A stretch of DNA of 33,253 nt, from assembly GCA_018715025.1 (NCBI GenBank), contig DVMK01000036.1, positions 1 to 33,253 on the forward strand, in the 5' to 3' direction. The position numbers and the translations under genes were made by a program. The notes beneath the pieces were generated by a model. The model had not been told where the DNA came from and searched no databases. It worked only from the letters and a program-made list of their open reading frames with translations. The DNA is from Candidatus Caccousia avistercoris. Its GTDB lineage: Bacteria; Bacillota; Clostridia; Oscillospirales; Acutalibacteraceae. Shown one piece after another: positions 1 to 8,422 of the stretch. Within the stretch, counting starts at the first letter, position 1; every line of letters begins with the position of its first letter.

Positions 1-1
1 C

Positions 2-1324
2 CTAGTTCCGGTAATTGTCCCACACGCTCTTGACGGCGGCCGGGTCGGTAAGGCCGTTGTAGGTGTAGCTTTTCTCCCCCGGGCTGGTGGTGGTGATGAA
101 GTGGGTGATGACGGAGGTGCCGTCGATGCCCTTCCACTCAAAGGTGTCGTAGGGGAGGAAATTTTGGTCGTTCCAGCTGATCTTCGTGGTGATGAAGGTT
201 TCAATTTCGCTCTTTTTCAAAATCTGGGGCAGGGCGGCAGAGTAGCCGAATACGTCCGGCAGCCACAGGTAGGTGCTCTTGTTGCCGAACTCCTGCTCGA
301 AGAAGCGGGTGCCGTACAGGATTTGGCGCACCAGGGATTCGCCGGAAGGCAGGTTGCAGTCGCACTCTACCCACATGCCGCCGGCGGGCTCCCACCGGCC
401 TTCCCTGGCCCGGTTCTTAATGTACTGGTACACCTCCGGGTAGTCGTGGCGCACAAAGTCGTACTGCTGGGGCTGGGTGTGCATAAACACATAATCCGGG
501 TATTGCTCCATCAGCCGGTTGACGGTAGAGAAGGAGCGGGCGCACTTTTCCCGGGTGTGGCACAGCCGCCACAGCCAGGCCGAGTCAATGTGAGTGTGGC
601 CCACCACGGTGACGGCCACCTTTTTGGCCTCCTCCGGCAGCTCGCTTTCCAGGAAGGAAACCGCCCTGGCGCAGGAGTCGAAGAATTCCTGGGAGCCTGG
701 GTCGCTGGTTTCCACCATGTCCCAGGCTTTGGCGGCCAGGTTCAGCACATGGCCCTTCTCCGGGTTGGTGTCCTCCAGCACCTGGTGAGAGCCCAGCAGG
801 CAGCGCAGCCAGTAGTACAGGCTGTCCGCGCCGGGATCCAGCACGGCCAGGGCGGCCAGCTTGATCTTGTGGTCGTTGTTGCGGGGGCGGCCGCCGCCCA
901 CCAGGCCGGACCAAAGGCGGAACTGCAGGCGCAGCTTTTCGCCGGGGGCGGCGGAAAGGGGAACGTCCTGGTGGTTTTGGTCCACGCCCTGCCAGGGGGT
1001 GCCGTTGACGTACAGCAGGCTTTCAAAGCCGCTGTTGTTGCCGCCGCCGGTGATGCCGAAATCGAAGCGGCCCCACAGGTTTTCGGTAAAATCCTCCGGA
1101 ACGGCGACGGTGGCGTCCAGCCACACATACCGGTCGTAGCCGCTCCAAATATCCCCCAGGCGGAAAATTTCCTTTCCGGGAACGGCCGGGGGCTGTTCGC
1201 CGTTTTTGCCGCTGTCCTCCGCGGCGGCAAAGCTTTCAATGGGAAGCTGCTTTTTCCAGCGCTCTTCCCGCAGGCGGCCTGCCGCCCGGTTCAGACGTTC
1301 ATAGTCATAAAAACGAAATGGCAT
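2..1324 (-). CDS. GH38 alpha-mannosidase, N-terminal portion (440 aa); ORF closes at an in-frame TAG at the window edge
   Basis: Motifs VGHTHIDSAWLWRL, TQPQQYDFV, GGMWVECDCNLPSGESLVRQ and YLWLPDVFGYSAALPQIL are characteristic of GH38. The family is normally about 800-1050 aa, so this is incomplete. Confidence 0.9.
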   Translation of the reverse strand: MPFRFYDYERLNRAAGRLREERWKKQLPIESFAAAEDSGKNGEQPPAVPGKEIFRLGDIWSGYDRYVWLDATVAVPEDFTENLWGRFDFGITGGGNNSGFESLLYVNGTPWQGVDQNHQDVPLSAAPGEKLRLQFRLWSGLVGGGRPRNNDHKIKLAALAVLDPGADSLYYWLRCLLGSHQVLEDTNPEKGHVLNLAAKAWDMVETSDPGSQEFFDSCARAVSFLESELPEEAKKVAVTVVGHTHIDSAWLWRLCHTREKCARSFSTVNRLMEQYPDYVFMHTQPQQYDFVRHDYPEVYQYIKNRAREGRWEPAGGMWVECDCNLPSGESLVRQILYGTRFFEQEFGNKSTYLWLPDVFGYSAALPQILKKSEIETFITTKISWNDQNFLPYDTFEWKGIDGTSVITHFITTTSPGEKSYTYNGLTDPAAVKSVWDNYRN

Positions 1325-1387
1325 GACAGTATCTCCTTTTCACAAACAGACATTTCCCCAGCAAGCCGGAAACGTCATTCTCCCTTA

Positions 1388-1415
1388 ATCATACACATTT
1401 CTATCTTGTTTGCAA
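1388..1415 (-). promoter_or_regulatory. Putative sigma-A promoter of the GH38 gene (TTGCAA-16-TATGAT)
   Basis: Minus strand reads TTGCAAACAAGATAGAAATGTGTATGAT, upstream of the start at 1324. Confidence 0.5.
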
Positions 1416-1467
1416 TGTGTTTTTTCTCCTTTTCCGCAAAAAAAATTTTGCAGATTATTTGAATAAA

Positions 1468-3492
1468 TTATACAAATAATTCCTGGGAAATCCGCCCTTC
1501 CGCCGCTTTTCTCCAGTCGCAGTGCATGTGGGAGGCCGCCTCCTGCCATGGGACGAAATACCCCGCCCCATGGGAGCAGAACACCGAGCCCGCCGGGTTT
1601 TCTGTGTCTGCCTCGGGCCGGTAGGGGGAAGCGGCCAGCACCTCCGCTTCGTTGTGGCAGGGCTCGCAGCCGTCAAAGCGGAGGGAGAGGGCGCCGCGGC
1701 CCCTGGTGAAGGCGGTCAGCTCCTTCTGGTAGGGGAGGAAGGCGGCGGCGGGGGCCCGGCCCGTTACCACCGCCGCGCCCCCCTCCTGCAGGGGCGGCTC
1801 CGCCGTGCCGCACAGCCGCTGTACGTCGGCCAGAACCCGGCCGGCGTACTCCTGGGGAACGGAAATCCGGAAAGCGCACCAGGGCTCCAGCAAAAGGCAG
1901 TCCGCCTGCATGAGCCCCTGGCGAAGGGCCCGGTACACCGCTTCGCGAAAATCGCCCCCCTCGGTGTGTTTCAGGTGGGCCCGGCCGGTGAGCAGGGCCA
2001 CGTGCAGGTCGGTGACAGGCGCGCCGGTGAGCACCCCTGCAATGGGCCGCTCAAACACGTGGGTGCGGATGAGGTTCTGCCAGTTTTTGTCCAGCACATC
2101 CAGCGGGCACAGGCTTTCAAAGGTGATGCCGCTGCCCCGCGGGCCGGGGGAGAGCAGAAAGTGAACCTCCGCGTAATGGCGCAGGGGCTCGAAGTGGCCG
2201 CAGGCGTGCACCGTATTCCGGATCGTCTCCTGGTACATGACCCGGCACTCCCCAAAGGTCACCTCCAGCTGAAACCGCTCCCGCAGGATTTCCTGCAGGA
2301 TTTCCAGCTGCACCTCCCCCATTACGTGAACCCGAAGCTCCTGCAGGGCTTCGTTCCATTCCACCGAAAGAGCGGGTTCCTCCTCCTCCAGGGTGCGGAA
2401 GGCGGCCAGCACCGGGCGGGGATCCTGCGGCCCCGCCCACTGCACCCGGGAGAGCAGCATGGGGGCAAGCTCCCACCCGGTGCGGAAGCGCCTGGCCCCC
2501 AGGCCCTCGCCGGGCCGCAGGCCGGAAAATCCGGCGGCGCAGCACAGCTCACCGGCGCGCACCTGCTGCACCGGGATCCGTTTTTCCCCCTGGCACCGGT
2601 ACAGGGCCGTCACCTTTTCCTTCTGGACGGAGCCGTCCGCCGCCAGGGTGTCCGCCTCCTCCCGGCAGGCGAGGGTTCCCGCCGTCACCTTCAGGTAGGT
2701 CAGGCGGGCGTCGGCCCGGCGCACCTTGTAGGCCACGGCGGAAAAGGGCTCTTTCTCCTTTTCTTCATAGCCGGTTTCCGTCAGCCAATCCATGGCCCGC
2801 AGGAATTCCTCCACCCCCAGGCCCTGCAGGGCGGAGCCGGAAAAACAGGGGAACAGTTTTCGCTGCCGCACCAGGCGGCGCAGGGCGGGCTGCCATTCCT
2901 CCTGGGGAACGCCCCCTTCCAGGTACTGTTCCAGCAGGGCGTCGTCCAGGGCCGCCAGCTCCTCTGCCAGGGGCTCCTCCACCTGCCCGGCAAAGCCGTC
3001 CATTGGCAGGACGGCGGGGCTGCACTTCCTCCGCAGCTCCTCCAGGGCGCGCTCCACGCTGGCCCCCGGGCGGTCTGTCTTGTTCAGGAACAGGAACGCC
3101 GGCAGCCGGTAGTGGGCCAGCAGCCGCCACAGGGTTTCTGTGTGGGCCTGCACCCCCTCGGCGCAGCTGACCACCAGCACGGCGTAGTCCAGCACCTGCA
3201 GGGCCCGCTCCATTTCCGGGGCGAAGTCGGTGTGGCCGGGGGTGTCCAGCAAAAACCAGCGGGTCCCCCCGTAAGAAAATTCCGCCTGGCCGGAAAACAC
3301 GGTGATTCCCCGCTCCCGTTCCACCGGCTCCGCATCCAGGAAGGCGTCGCCGTGGTCCACCCGGCCCCGGCTGCGCAGGGCGCCGCCCAGGTACAGAAGC
3401 TGCTCTGAAAGGGTGGTTTTCCCCGCGTCCACATGGGCCAGCACGCCCAGCGTCACCCGCTTGCCCGGCTGCGCCGCCGCTCCTTTCTCCAT
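1468..3492 (-). CDS. TetM/EF-G-like translation-factor GTPase (ribosomal-protection-like family)
   Basis: G motifs AHVDAGKTT, DTPGHTDF and NKTD; EF-G-like domain IV/V region (LLEPWCAFRISVPQEYAGRVLADVQ). Start re-assigned to ATG at 3492 (MEKGAAAQPGKRVTLGVLAHVDAGKTT) preceded by AAAGGGGG; the listed ORF is N-terminally over-extended. Confidence 0.85.
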   Translation of the reverse strand: MEKGAAAQPGKRVTLGVLAHVDAGKTTLSEQLLYLGGALRSRGRVDHGDAFLDAEPVERERGITVFSGQAEFSYGGTRWFLLDTPGHTDFAPEMERALQVLDYAVLVVSCAEGVQAHTETLWRLLAHYRLPAFLFLNKTDRPGASVERALEELRRKCSPAVLPMDGFAGQVEEPLAEELAALDDALLEQYLEGGVPQEEWQPALRRLVRQRKLFPCFSGSALQGLGVEEFLRAMDWLTETGYEEKEKEPFSAVAYKVRRADARLTYLKVTAGTLACREEADTLAADGSVQKEKVTALYRCQGEKRIPVQQVRAGELCCAAGFSGLRPGEGLGARRFRTGWELAPMLLSRVQWAGPQDPRPVLAAFRTLEEEEPALSVEWNEALQELRVHVMGEVQLEILQEILRERFQLEVTFGECRVMYQETIRNTVHACGHFEPLRHYAEVHFLLSPGPRGSGITFESLCPLDVLDKNWQNLIRTHVFERPIAGVLTGAPVTDLHVALLTGRAHLKHTEGGDFREAVYRALRQGLMQADCLLLEPWCAFRISVPQEYAGRVLADVQRLCGTAEPPLQEGGAAVVTGRAPAAAFLPYQKELTAFTRGRGALSLRFDGCEPCHNEAEVLAASPYRPEADTENPAGSVFCSHGAGYFVPWQEAASHMHCDWRKAAEGRISQELFV

Positions 3493-3636
3493 AAAAAATC
3501 CCCCTTTCCGCAATATGCCTATCATACCACAGAAAAGGGGGAGCGTCGATAGGGGGGAGGGAAAAGGGAGGGATGGGAAAGTGCTTGCAGGGGAAATCTG
3601 CCTTCTTGAACCAAGATTATGGAGACAGCACAAAAA

Positions 3637-3684
3637 GAGCCCTGAGCTGGAATATTTGGATCGGTTCACGCCAGCGGTGGGCTC
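3637..3684. terminator. Bidirectional rho-independent terminator-like hairpin
   Basis: GAGCCC...GCTGG / CCAGC...GGGCTC followed by ATTTTTTG on + and TTTTTGTG on -. Located just after the GH51-DUF6171 operon. Confidence 0.6.
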
Positions 3685-3711
3685 ATTTTTTGCTGCACAA
3701 ATCTTACCGCC

Positions 3712-3990
3712 TCAGCCCCACCTGCGGGGGGAAGCCGGGCATCGGGCGGAACGCTTGGCCGCCCGGATCTCCACATAGCATCCGCACAGCTGGCAGGTGG
3801 CGTTCACCAGCTGGACGCATTCCCGGCAGGCGGCCAGCCTGGCCTGGTACTCCTTGTCAGGGGTGCGCTCCCGCGGGGGCATACGCTCCCGGCAGAGGCG
3901 GACGCTTTCCAGGTACTCTTCCATGCCCAGTTCTTTCATCAGGCACCGGCGGCATACCCGATCCCCCGCCGCCCGGCTTGCCCCTTCCAC
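3712..3990 (-). CDS. DUF6171-like small Cys-rich protein (putative zinc-binding)
   Basis: Pattern CRRC...CRECVQLVNATCQLCGCYVEIRAAKRSARCP. GTG start directly after the GH51 stop, with GAGG overlapping that stop. Confidence 0.7.
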   Translation of the reverse strand: MEGASRAAGDRVCRRCLMKELGMEEYLESVRLCRERMPPRERTPDKEYQARLAACRECVQLVNATCQLCGCYVEIRAAKRSARCPASPRRWG

Positions 3991-3993
3991 AGC

Positions 3994-5466
3994 CTACCTC
4001 AGCTCTACCGCCGCCACGCTGCAGGGGGGCAGGCGGAAGCGCAGGCTCTGGGCGTCCCGTTCCAGGGCTTCCTCCCTGGGGCATACGGCGCATGGGCTGG
4101 AAAAGCTGTTGTAGCTTCCCATTTCCCCGGCCAGCAGGCGCAGCGAGGCCTCCGCCTTTTCCCGCCCGGGGACGCGCAGGCGGATTTCCTGGGCCTCCTC
4201 TGCGGAAAGGTTGGCTACGGTAATGTGGATGCGGCCCTCCCCGTCCATAGAGGCGGACTGGTGCAGGGCGGGCACCCTCCAGGGGCCCGCCCCGGCTTCC
4301 CCGGCCTCCACATAGCTTTCCAGCAGGGCGGCGTCCTGGTGCTCCTTGTACAAATCAAACACGTGGTAGGTGGGGGTGAGCACCATGTCCTCTCCCTCTG
4401 TCAGCACAAGGGCCTGCAGTACGTTCACAGTCTGGGCCAGGTTGGCCATGACCACGCCGCCGGCATGACGGTTGAAAATATTCAGGGTGACGGCGGCCGT
4501 CAGGGCGTCGCGCATGGTGTTCTGCTGGAAGAGGAAGCCGGGGTTGGTGCCGGGTTCCACGTCGTACCAGTTGCCCCACTCGTCCACAATAAGGCCCACG
4601 CGGCCTTCCGGGTCGTACCGGCGCATAATGCGCAGGTGGTTTTCCACCAGTTCCTCCATGCGCAGGGCTTTTTTCAGGGTGGCGTAATATTCCTCCCGGG
4701 AGAAATCCAGCGCGCTCCCCTTGGCTTCCCAGCTTTCTCCGGGAACGGTGTAGTAGTGCAGGGTGAGGCCGTCCATAAACCGCCCGGCAGACTGCATCAC
4801 CTTCTCCGTCCATTCATAATCATCCGCGTTGGGGCCGCAGGCAATTTTGAACACCTTGTTTTCCCCGTAACTGCGCACATAGGTGGCGTAGCGCCGGTAC
4901 AGGTCGGCGTAGTACTCTGGGCGCATGTTGCCGCCGCAGCCCCAGTTTTCGTTGCCCACGCCGAAATATTTCAGCCGCCAGGGCTCTTCGCGGCCGTTGA
5001 CCCGGCGCAGATCCGCCATGGGGGACACGCCGCCGAAGGTCATGTACTCCACCCACTCGCTCATCTCCTGCACCGTGCCGCTGCCCAGGTTGCCGTTCAC
5101 ATAGGGCTCGCAGCCCAGCTGGCGGCAAAGCTCCATAAACTCATGGGTGCCGAAGGAATTGTCCTCCACCACGCCGCCCCAGTGGGTGTTCACCATGCGC
5201 TTGCGGGTTTCCCTGGGGCCTATGCCGTCCTTCCAGTGGTATTCGTCGGCAAAGCAGCCGCCCGGCCACCGCAGCACCGGAATGCGGATGCGCCGCAGGG
5301 CCTGTACAATATCCTGCCGGATGCCCTTTTCATTGGGAATGGTGCTTTCCTCCCCCACAAAAAAGCCGTTGTAGATGCACCGGCCCAGATGTTCGGAAAA
5401 ATGGCCGTACAGGAAACGGCTGATAACGGCGCCCCGCCGCAGGGGATTTACATAGAGAACTGCCAT
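3994..5466 (-). CDS. GH51 alpha-L-arabinofuranosidase
   Basis: [48 protein letters not shown] (acid/base), [30 protein letters not shown] (nucleophile). Start at ATG 5466 after GAAGGAGGAATTTGCC. Confidence 0.93.
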   Translation of the reverse strand: MAVLYVNPLRRGAVISRFLYGHFSEHLGRCIYNGFFVGEESTIPNEKGIRQDIVQALRRIRIPVLRWPGGCFADEYHWKDGIGPRETRKRMVNTHWGGVVEDNSFGTHEFMELCRQLGCEPYVNGNLGSGTVQEMSEWVEYMTFGGVSPMADLRRVNGREEPWRLKYFGVGNENWGCGGNMRPEYYADLYRRYATYVRSYGENKVFKIACGPNADDYEWTEKVMQSAGRFMDGLTLHYYTVPGESWEAKGSALDFSREEYYATLKKALRMEELVENHLRIMRRYDPEGRVGLIVDEWGNWYDVEPGTNPGFLFQQNTMRDALTAAVTLNIFNRHAGGVVMANLAQTVNVLQALVLTEGEDMVLTPTYHVFDLYKEHQDAALLESYVEAGEAGAGPWRVPALHQSASMDGEGRIHITVANLSAEEAQEIRLRVPGREKAEASLRLLAGEMGSYNSFSSPCAVCPREEALERDAQSLRFRLPPCSVAAVELR

Positions 5467-5532
5467 GGCAAATTCCTCCTTCACAATACGCTTTCCATAT
5501 AATTTTTGACAAAAATGGGTGCTGTTGGAATA

Positions 5533-5561
5533 AGTATAGCTTATTGCCTGGGGAGAAGCAA
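5533..5561 (-). promoter_or_regulatory. Putative sigma-A promoter of the GH51 gene (TTGCTT-17-TATACT)
   Basis: Minus strand TTGCTTCTCCCCAGGCAATAAGCTATACT. Confidence 0.55.
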
Positions 5562-5738
5562 TTGTTTTTGCTACAAAGGCAAAGCAGAAAAGTTTACCTC
5601 TAAAAAATGTCTTAACACTGCACAAAAAGCATGAGCAGGAGGATGATTTCCATCCTCCCACTCATGCCTCTTTCTGTATTGCCGGTTTGCCGGCGGTTTC
5701 TCAGCCAAGCAGGCTGCGGCTGCAGGGGCTGGCGGCTG

Positions 5739-6989
5739 TCAGGGGTACAGCGCCTCCGCCATGCCCATGGCCTGGGCGTCGTCCCAGGTGTGGCCCTCCA
5801 TCTTCGCCGCCTCAACGCCGGCATAGAGGAACCCGTAATCCCCCCGGCCCCGATCGGCCGTAGGATCAAAATAGAGCCAGCGCCCCTCTATTTTTGCCAA
5901 AGCCCACATGTGGTTTTCCCCCGCCCATTCCCCTGAAACAGTGACGCAGGGAACGCCTGCCTGCTGCAGGAGCAGCCGGAAGGCCTGGGCGTAGCCGCCG
6001 CAGATGGCCAGGCCGTCATGGAGGGCGCCGTAGGCGGTGGTAGAATCGTAGGGCATTTCACCCGGCGTGGAATAATAGCGGAAGTCGTAGCGGACGTGCT
6101 CTGTCAGGTACGCGTAAAGGGCCTGTGCCTGTTCCGCTTCGCCCATCCCTTCCGTGACCGTCTGGCGGTAAATTTCTTCTGCCAGCGAGTCCAATTCTTC
6201 CAGTCGCGCAAGGGCCTCATCCATGCTCATTCCGCCCAGAGGCGTAACCATAATGCTTGTGGCGTCCCGGCTCAGCTGGCAGTAAAGGTAGCTTTCCCCC
6301 ACCTGCTGAAGCGCCCGGTTCATGTCATCCACCTGCAGGGCAGGGTTGGTGATGCGGATGGGAATATTTTCCTGATTTTTCAGCCCTTCCCTTGCGACCT
6401 GAATTAGGTCCGCCATGGAATCCACCTGGGCACCCTGGAAACCGTCGGGGAAATCGCCTGTGCGGTAGGGCATGTAAGAGATGGAACAGTGCAGAAGGCC
6501 GTCCGCCCCTATCTCTGCGGTGAGATCATAGGCGTACTTGGCCTGCGGATTTTCGTTCAGGATGGCGTAATAGAGATTCTTCACCGCCATGGGCAGATCT
6601 TCCTGGCCTGTTATGGCAGACACATCAAAGGCAGGGGGCTGCTCCACCTCCGCAATAGCCTGAGCCAGCCTTTCCTGAAGCTCCTGCAGGCTGGAAACCG
6701 CCGTATCTTCCGGCTCCACAGGGGGCTGCGGCTGAGAGGATTCCTCGGGCCCTGACGGCTCCGCAGGAAGCTGCGGCTGGGAGGATTCCTCCGGTTCTGC
6801 CGATTCCTCAGGAAGCTGCGGCTGGGAGGATTCTTCTGGCCCCGGTAAAGCCTGGCTGACAGACGATCCGCTGGACAGCGTTTCCCCCGCTCCGGCCGGG
6901 CTGGAGTCCTGCCGCGCCGAGCAGGCGGAAAAAAACAGCAAGGCTGCGCAGAGAAGCAAAGCCGCGCACATTCGTTTCATATTCAACAT
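5739..6989 (-). CDS. Transglutaminase-like domain lipoprotein
   Basis: Signal peptide with lipobox-like FFSAC; Pro/Glu/Ser-rich linker; core motif AYGALHDGLAICGGYAQAFRLLLQQAGVPCVTVSGEW..ENHMWALAKIEGRWLYFDPTAD (Cys/His/Asp triad). Confidence 0.88.
   Translation of the reverse strand: MLNMKRMCAALLLCAALLFFSACSARQDSSPAGAGETLSSGSSVSQALPGPEESSQPQLPEESAEPEESSQPQLPAEPSGPEESSQPQPPVEPEDTAVSSLQELQERLAQAIAEVEQPPAFDVSAITGQEDLPMAVKNLYYAILNENPQAKYAYDLTAEIGADGLLHCSISYMPYRTGDFPDGFQGAQVDSMADLIQVAREGLKNQENIPIRITNPALQVDDMNRALQQVGESYLYCQLSRDATSIMVTPLGGMSMDEALARLEELDSLAEEIYRQTVTEGMGEAEQAQALYAYLTEHVRYDFRYYSTPGEMPYDSTTAYGALHDGLAICGGYAQAFRLLLQQAGVPCVTVSGEWAGENHMWALAKIEGRWLYFDPTADRGRGDYGFLYAGVEAAKMEGHTWDDAQAMGMAEALYP
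6705..6839 (-). repeat. Three tandem 45-bp coding repeats (15-aa units PEESSQPQLPxExxx)
   Basis: PEESSQPQLPEESAE / PEESSQPQLPAEPSG / PEESSQPQPPVEPED read directly in the lipoprotein linker. Confidence 0.85.
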
Positions 6990-7095
6990 CTCTCCCCCGA
7001 AATGAACTATTCAACTAATAGACGCGCCGGGGACGGAAAAAGTTCTGTGGAAAAGAAGACGCCCGGAAATAATTTTTTCCATGCCGTCCCACAGC

Positions 7096-7142
7096 GAAAA
7101 GCGAGGCCGGACGCCCTTTTTCAGGGGCGCGGCCTCGCTTTC
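7096..7142. terminator. Rho-independent terminator-like hairpin downstream of hydF
   Basis: AAAGCGAGGCC..CGCCC TTTTTCAG GGGCG.CGGCCTCGCTTT; T-rich on the minus strand after the stem. Confidence 0.7.
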
Positions 7143-7209
7143 TGCTTCCATAATATAATTATTTTTTGCGCAAAAGAAAAACAGGAGGGGGCAGGCCGCC
7201 CGGCCCGCC

Positions 7210-8403
7210 CTACCAGCTGATCTTGTCCAGAATGCCGGAAAGGTAGGCGATGGCCACGCCGTAGTTGGTCATGGGCACGCCCTGGCGCTTGGCCTGCTCC
7301 ACCCGGGCCAGCACATACTTCCGGTTGAACATGCAGGCCCCGCAGTGGATGATGAGATCATACCCGGAAAGATCCTGGGGGAAGTCGGTACCGCTTACGA
7401 TTTGCACAGAGAGCCCCTCCCCGGCCCGCTTCCGCAGCATGCGGGGGATCTTCTCCCGGCCGATGTCCTCCGTGAGGGGGGCGTGGGTGCAGGCCTCGGC
7501 AATAAGCACGCGGGAATGCTCTGTCAGGCTGCCGATGGCGGCGGCGCTTTCCGCGAAGTAGGCCAGGTCCCCCTTGTACCCGGCGAACAGCACCGAGAAG
7601 GAGGTGAGCAGGGACTGGGGCGGCTTTTTGTCGTACACCTGGCGGAAGATCTGGCTGTCGGTGATGATGAGCTTGGGCGGGGCCGCCAGCGAGGCCAGCG
7701 CCTGCTCCAGGGTGTCGCCGGTACAGCAGGAAACCAGGCATTTTTTGTCCAGAAGCTCCCGGATGGTCTGCACCTGGGGCAGGATGAGCCGCCCCTTGGG
7801 GGCCTGGATGTCCTGGGGCATGACCAGCAGCACCTGGTCGCCGGGGCCGCACAGGGCGCCGGTGATGCTGGGCTGCTCAAAGTCCTCCGGCAAAGCGCGG
7901 ATGAGGGCCTCCCGCAGGGCGGGGATCCCCTCGCCGGTGGCGGCGCTTACCAGCAGGGCCGGCGCGCCGCAGGCCTCCCCGGCCCGGCGGGCCAGGGCCA
8001 GGGCTTCTTCCCTGCCCTCGTCCGCCTTGTTCACCACGGGGATGACGGGGGTTTTCTGCTCCCGGAAGCGGGCCAGCCAGGCCAGCTCCTCCTCCAGGCC
8101 GCCGCCGGAAAACACCAGCAGGGCCACGTCCGTTTTCCGGGCGGCTTCCTCTGTTTTTTCCACCCGCAGGCGGCCCAGCTCGCCCACGTCGTCAAACCCT
8201 GCCGTGTCAATGAACACACAGGGGCCTATGCCGTGAATTTCCATGGCCTTGTACACCGGGTCGGCGGTGGTGCCGGCCACCTGAGAGACCAGGGCCGCCT
8301 GCTGCCCGGTGAGGGCGTTTACCAGCGAGGATTTCCCGCTGTTCCGCTTGCCGAAAATGCCGATGTGCAGCCGGTTGGCCCGGGGGGTGTCTGTCAGGCT
8401 CAT
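7210..8403 (-). CDS. hydF: [FeFe] hydrogenase H-cluster maturation GTPase HydF
   Basis: GIFGKRNSGKSSLVNALTGQ, DTAGFDD, C-terminal EACTHAPL and IIHCGACMFNRKYV Fe-S motifs; adjacent to hydG and hydE. Confidence 0.95.
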   Translation of the reverse strand: MSLTDTPRANRLHIGIFGKRNSGKSSLVNALTGQQAALVSQVAGTTADPVYKAMEIHGIGPCVFIDTAGFDDVGELGRLRVEKTEEAARKTDVALLVFSGGGLEEELAWLARFREQKTPVIPVVNKADEGREEALALARRAGEACGAPALLVSAATGEGIPALREALIRALPEDFEQPSITGALCGPGDQVLLVMPQDIQAPKGRLILPQVQTIRELLDKKCLVSCCTGDTLEQALASLAAPPKLIITDSQIFRQVYDKKPPQSLLTSFSVLFAGYKGDLAYFAESAAAIGSLTEHSRVLIAEACTHAPLTEDIGREKIPRMLRKRAGEGLSVQIVSGTDFPQDLSGYDLIIHCGACMFNRKYVLARVEQAKRQGVPMTNYGVAIAYLSGILDKISW

Positions 8404-8422
8404 AAGCGTCCTCCTTCCCCGG

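Noticed and set aside
1468-3492. Calling the GTPase a tet(M)-type acquired resistance gene
   Set aside because: The domain-IV tip and C-terminus differ from TetM and no mobile-element genes flank it, so resistance cannot be inferred.
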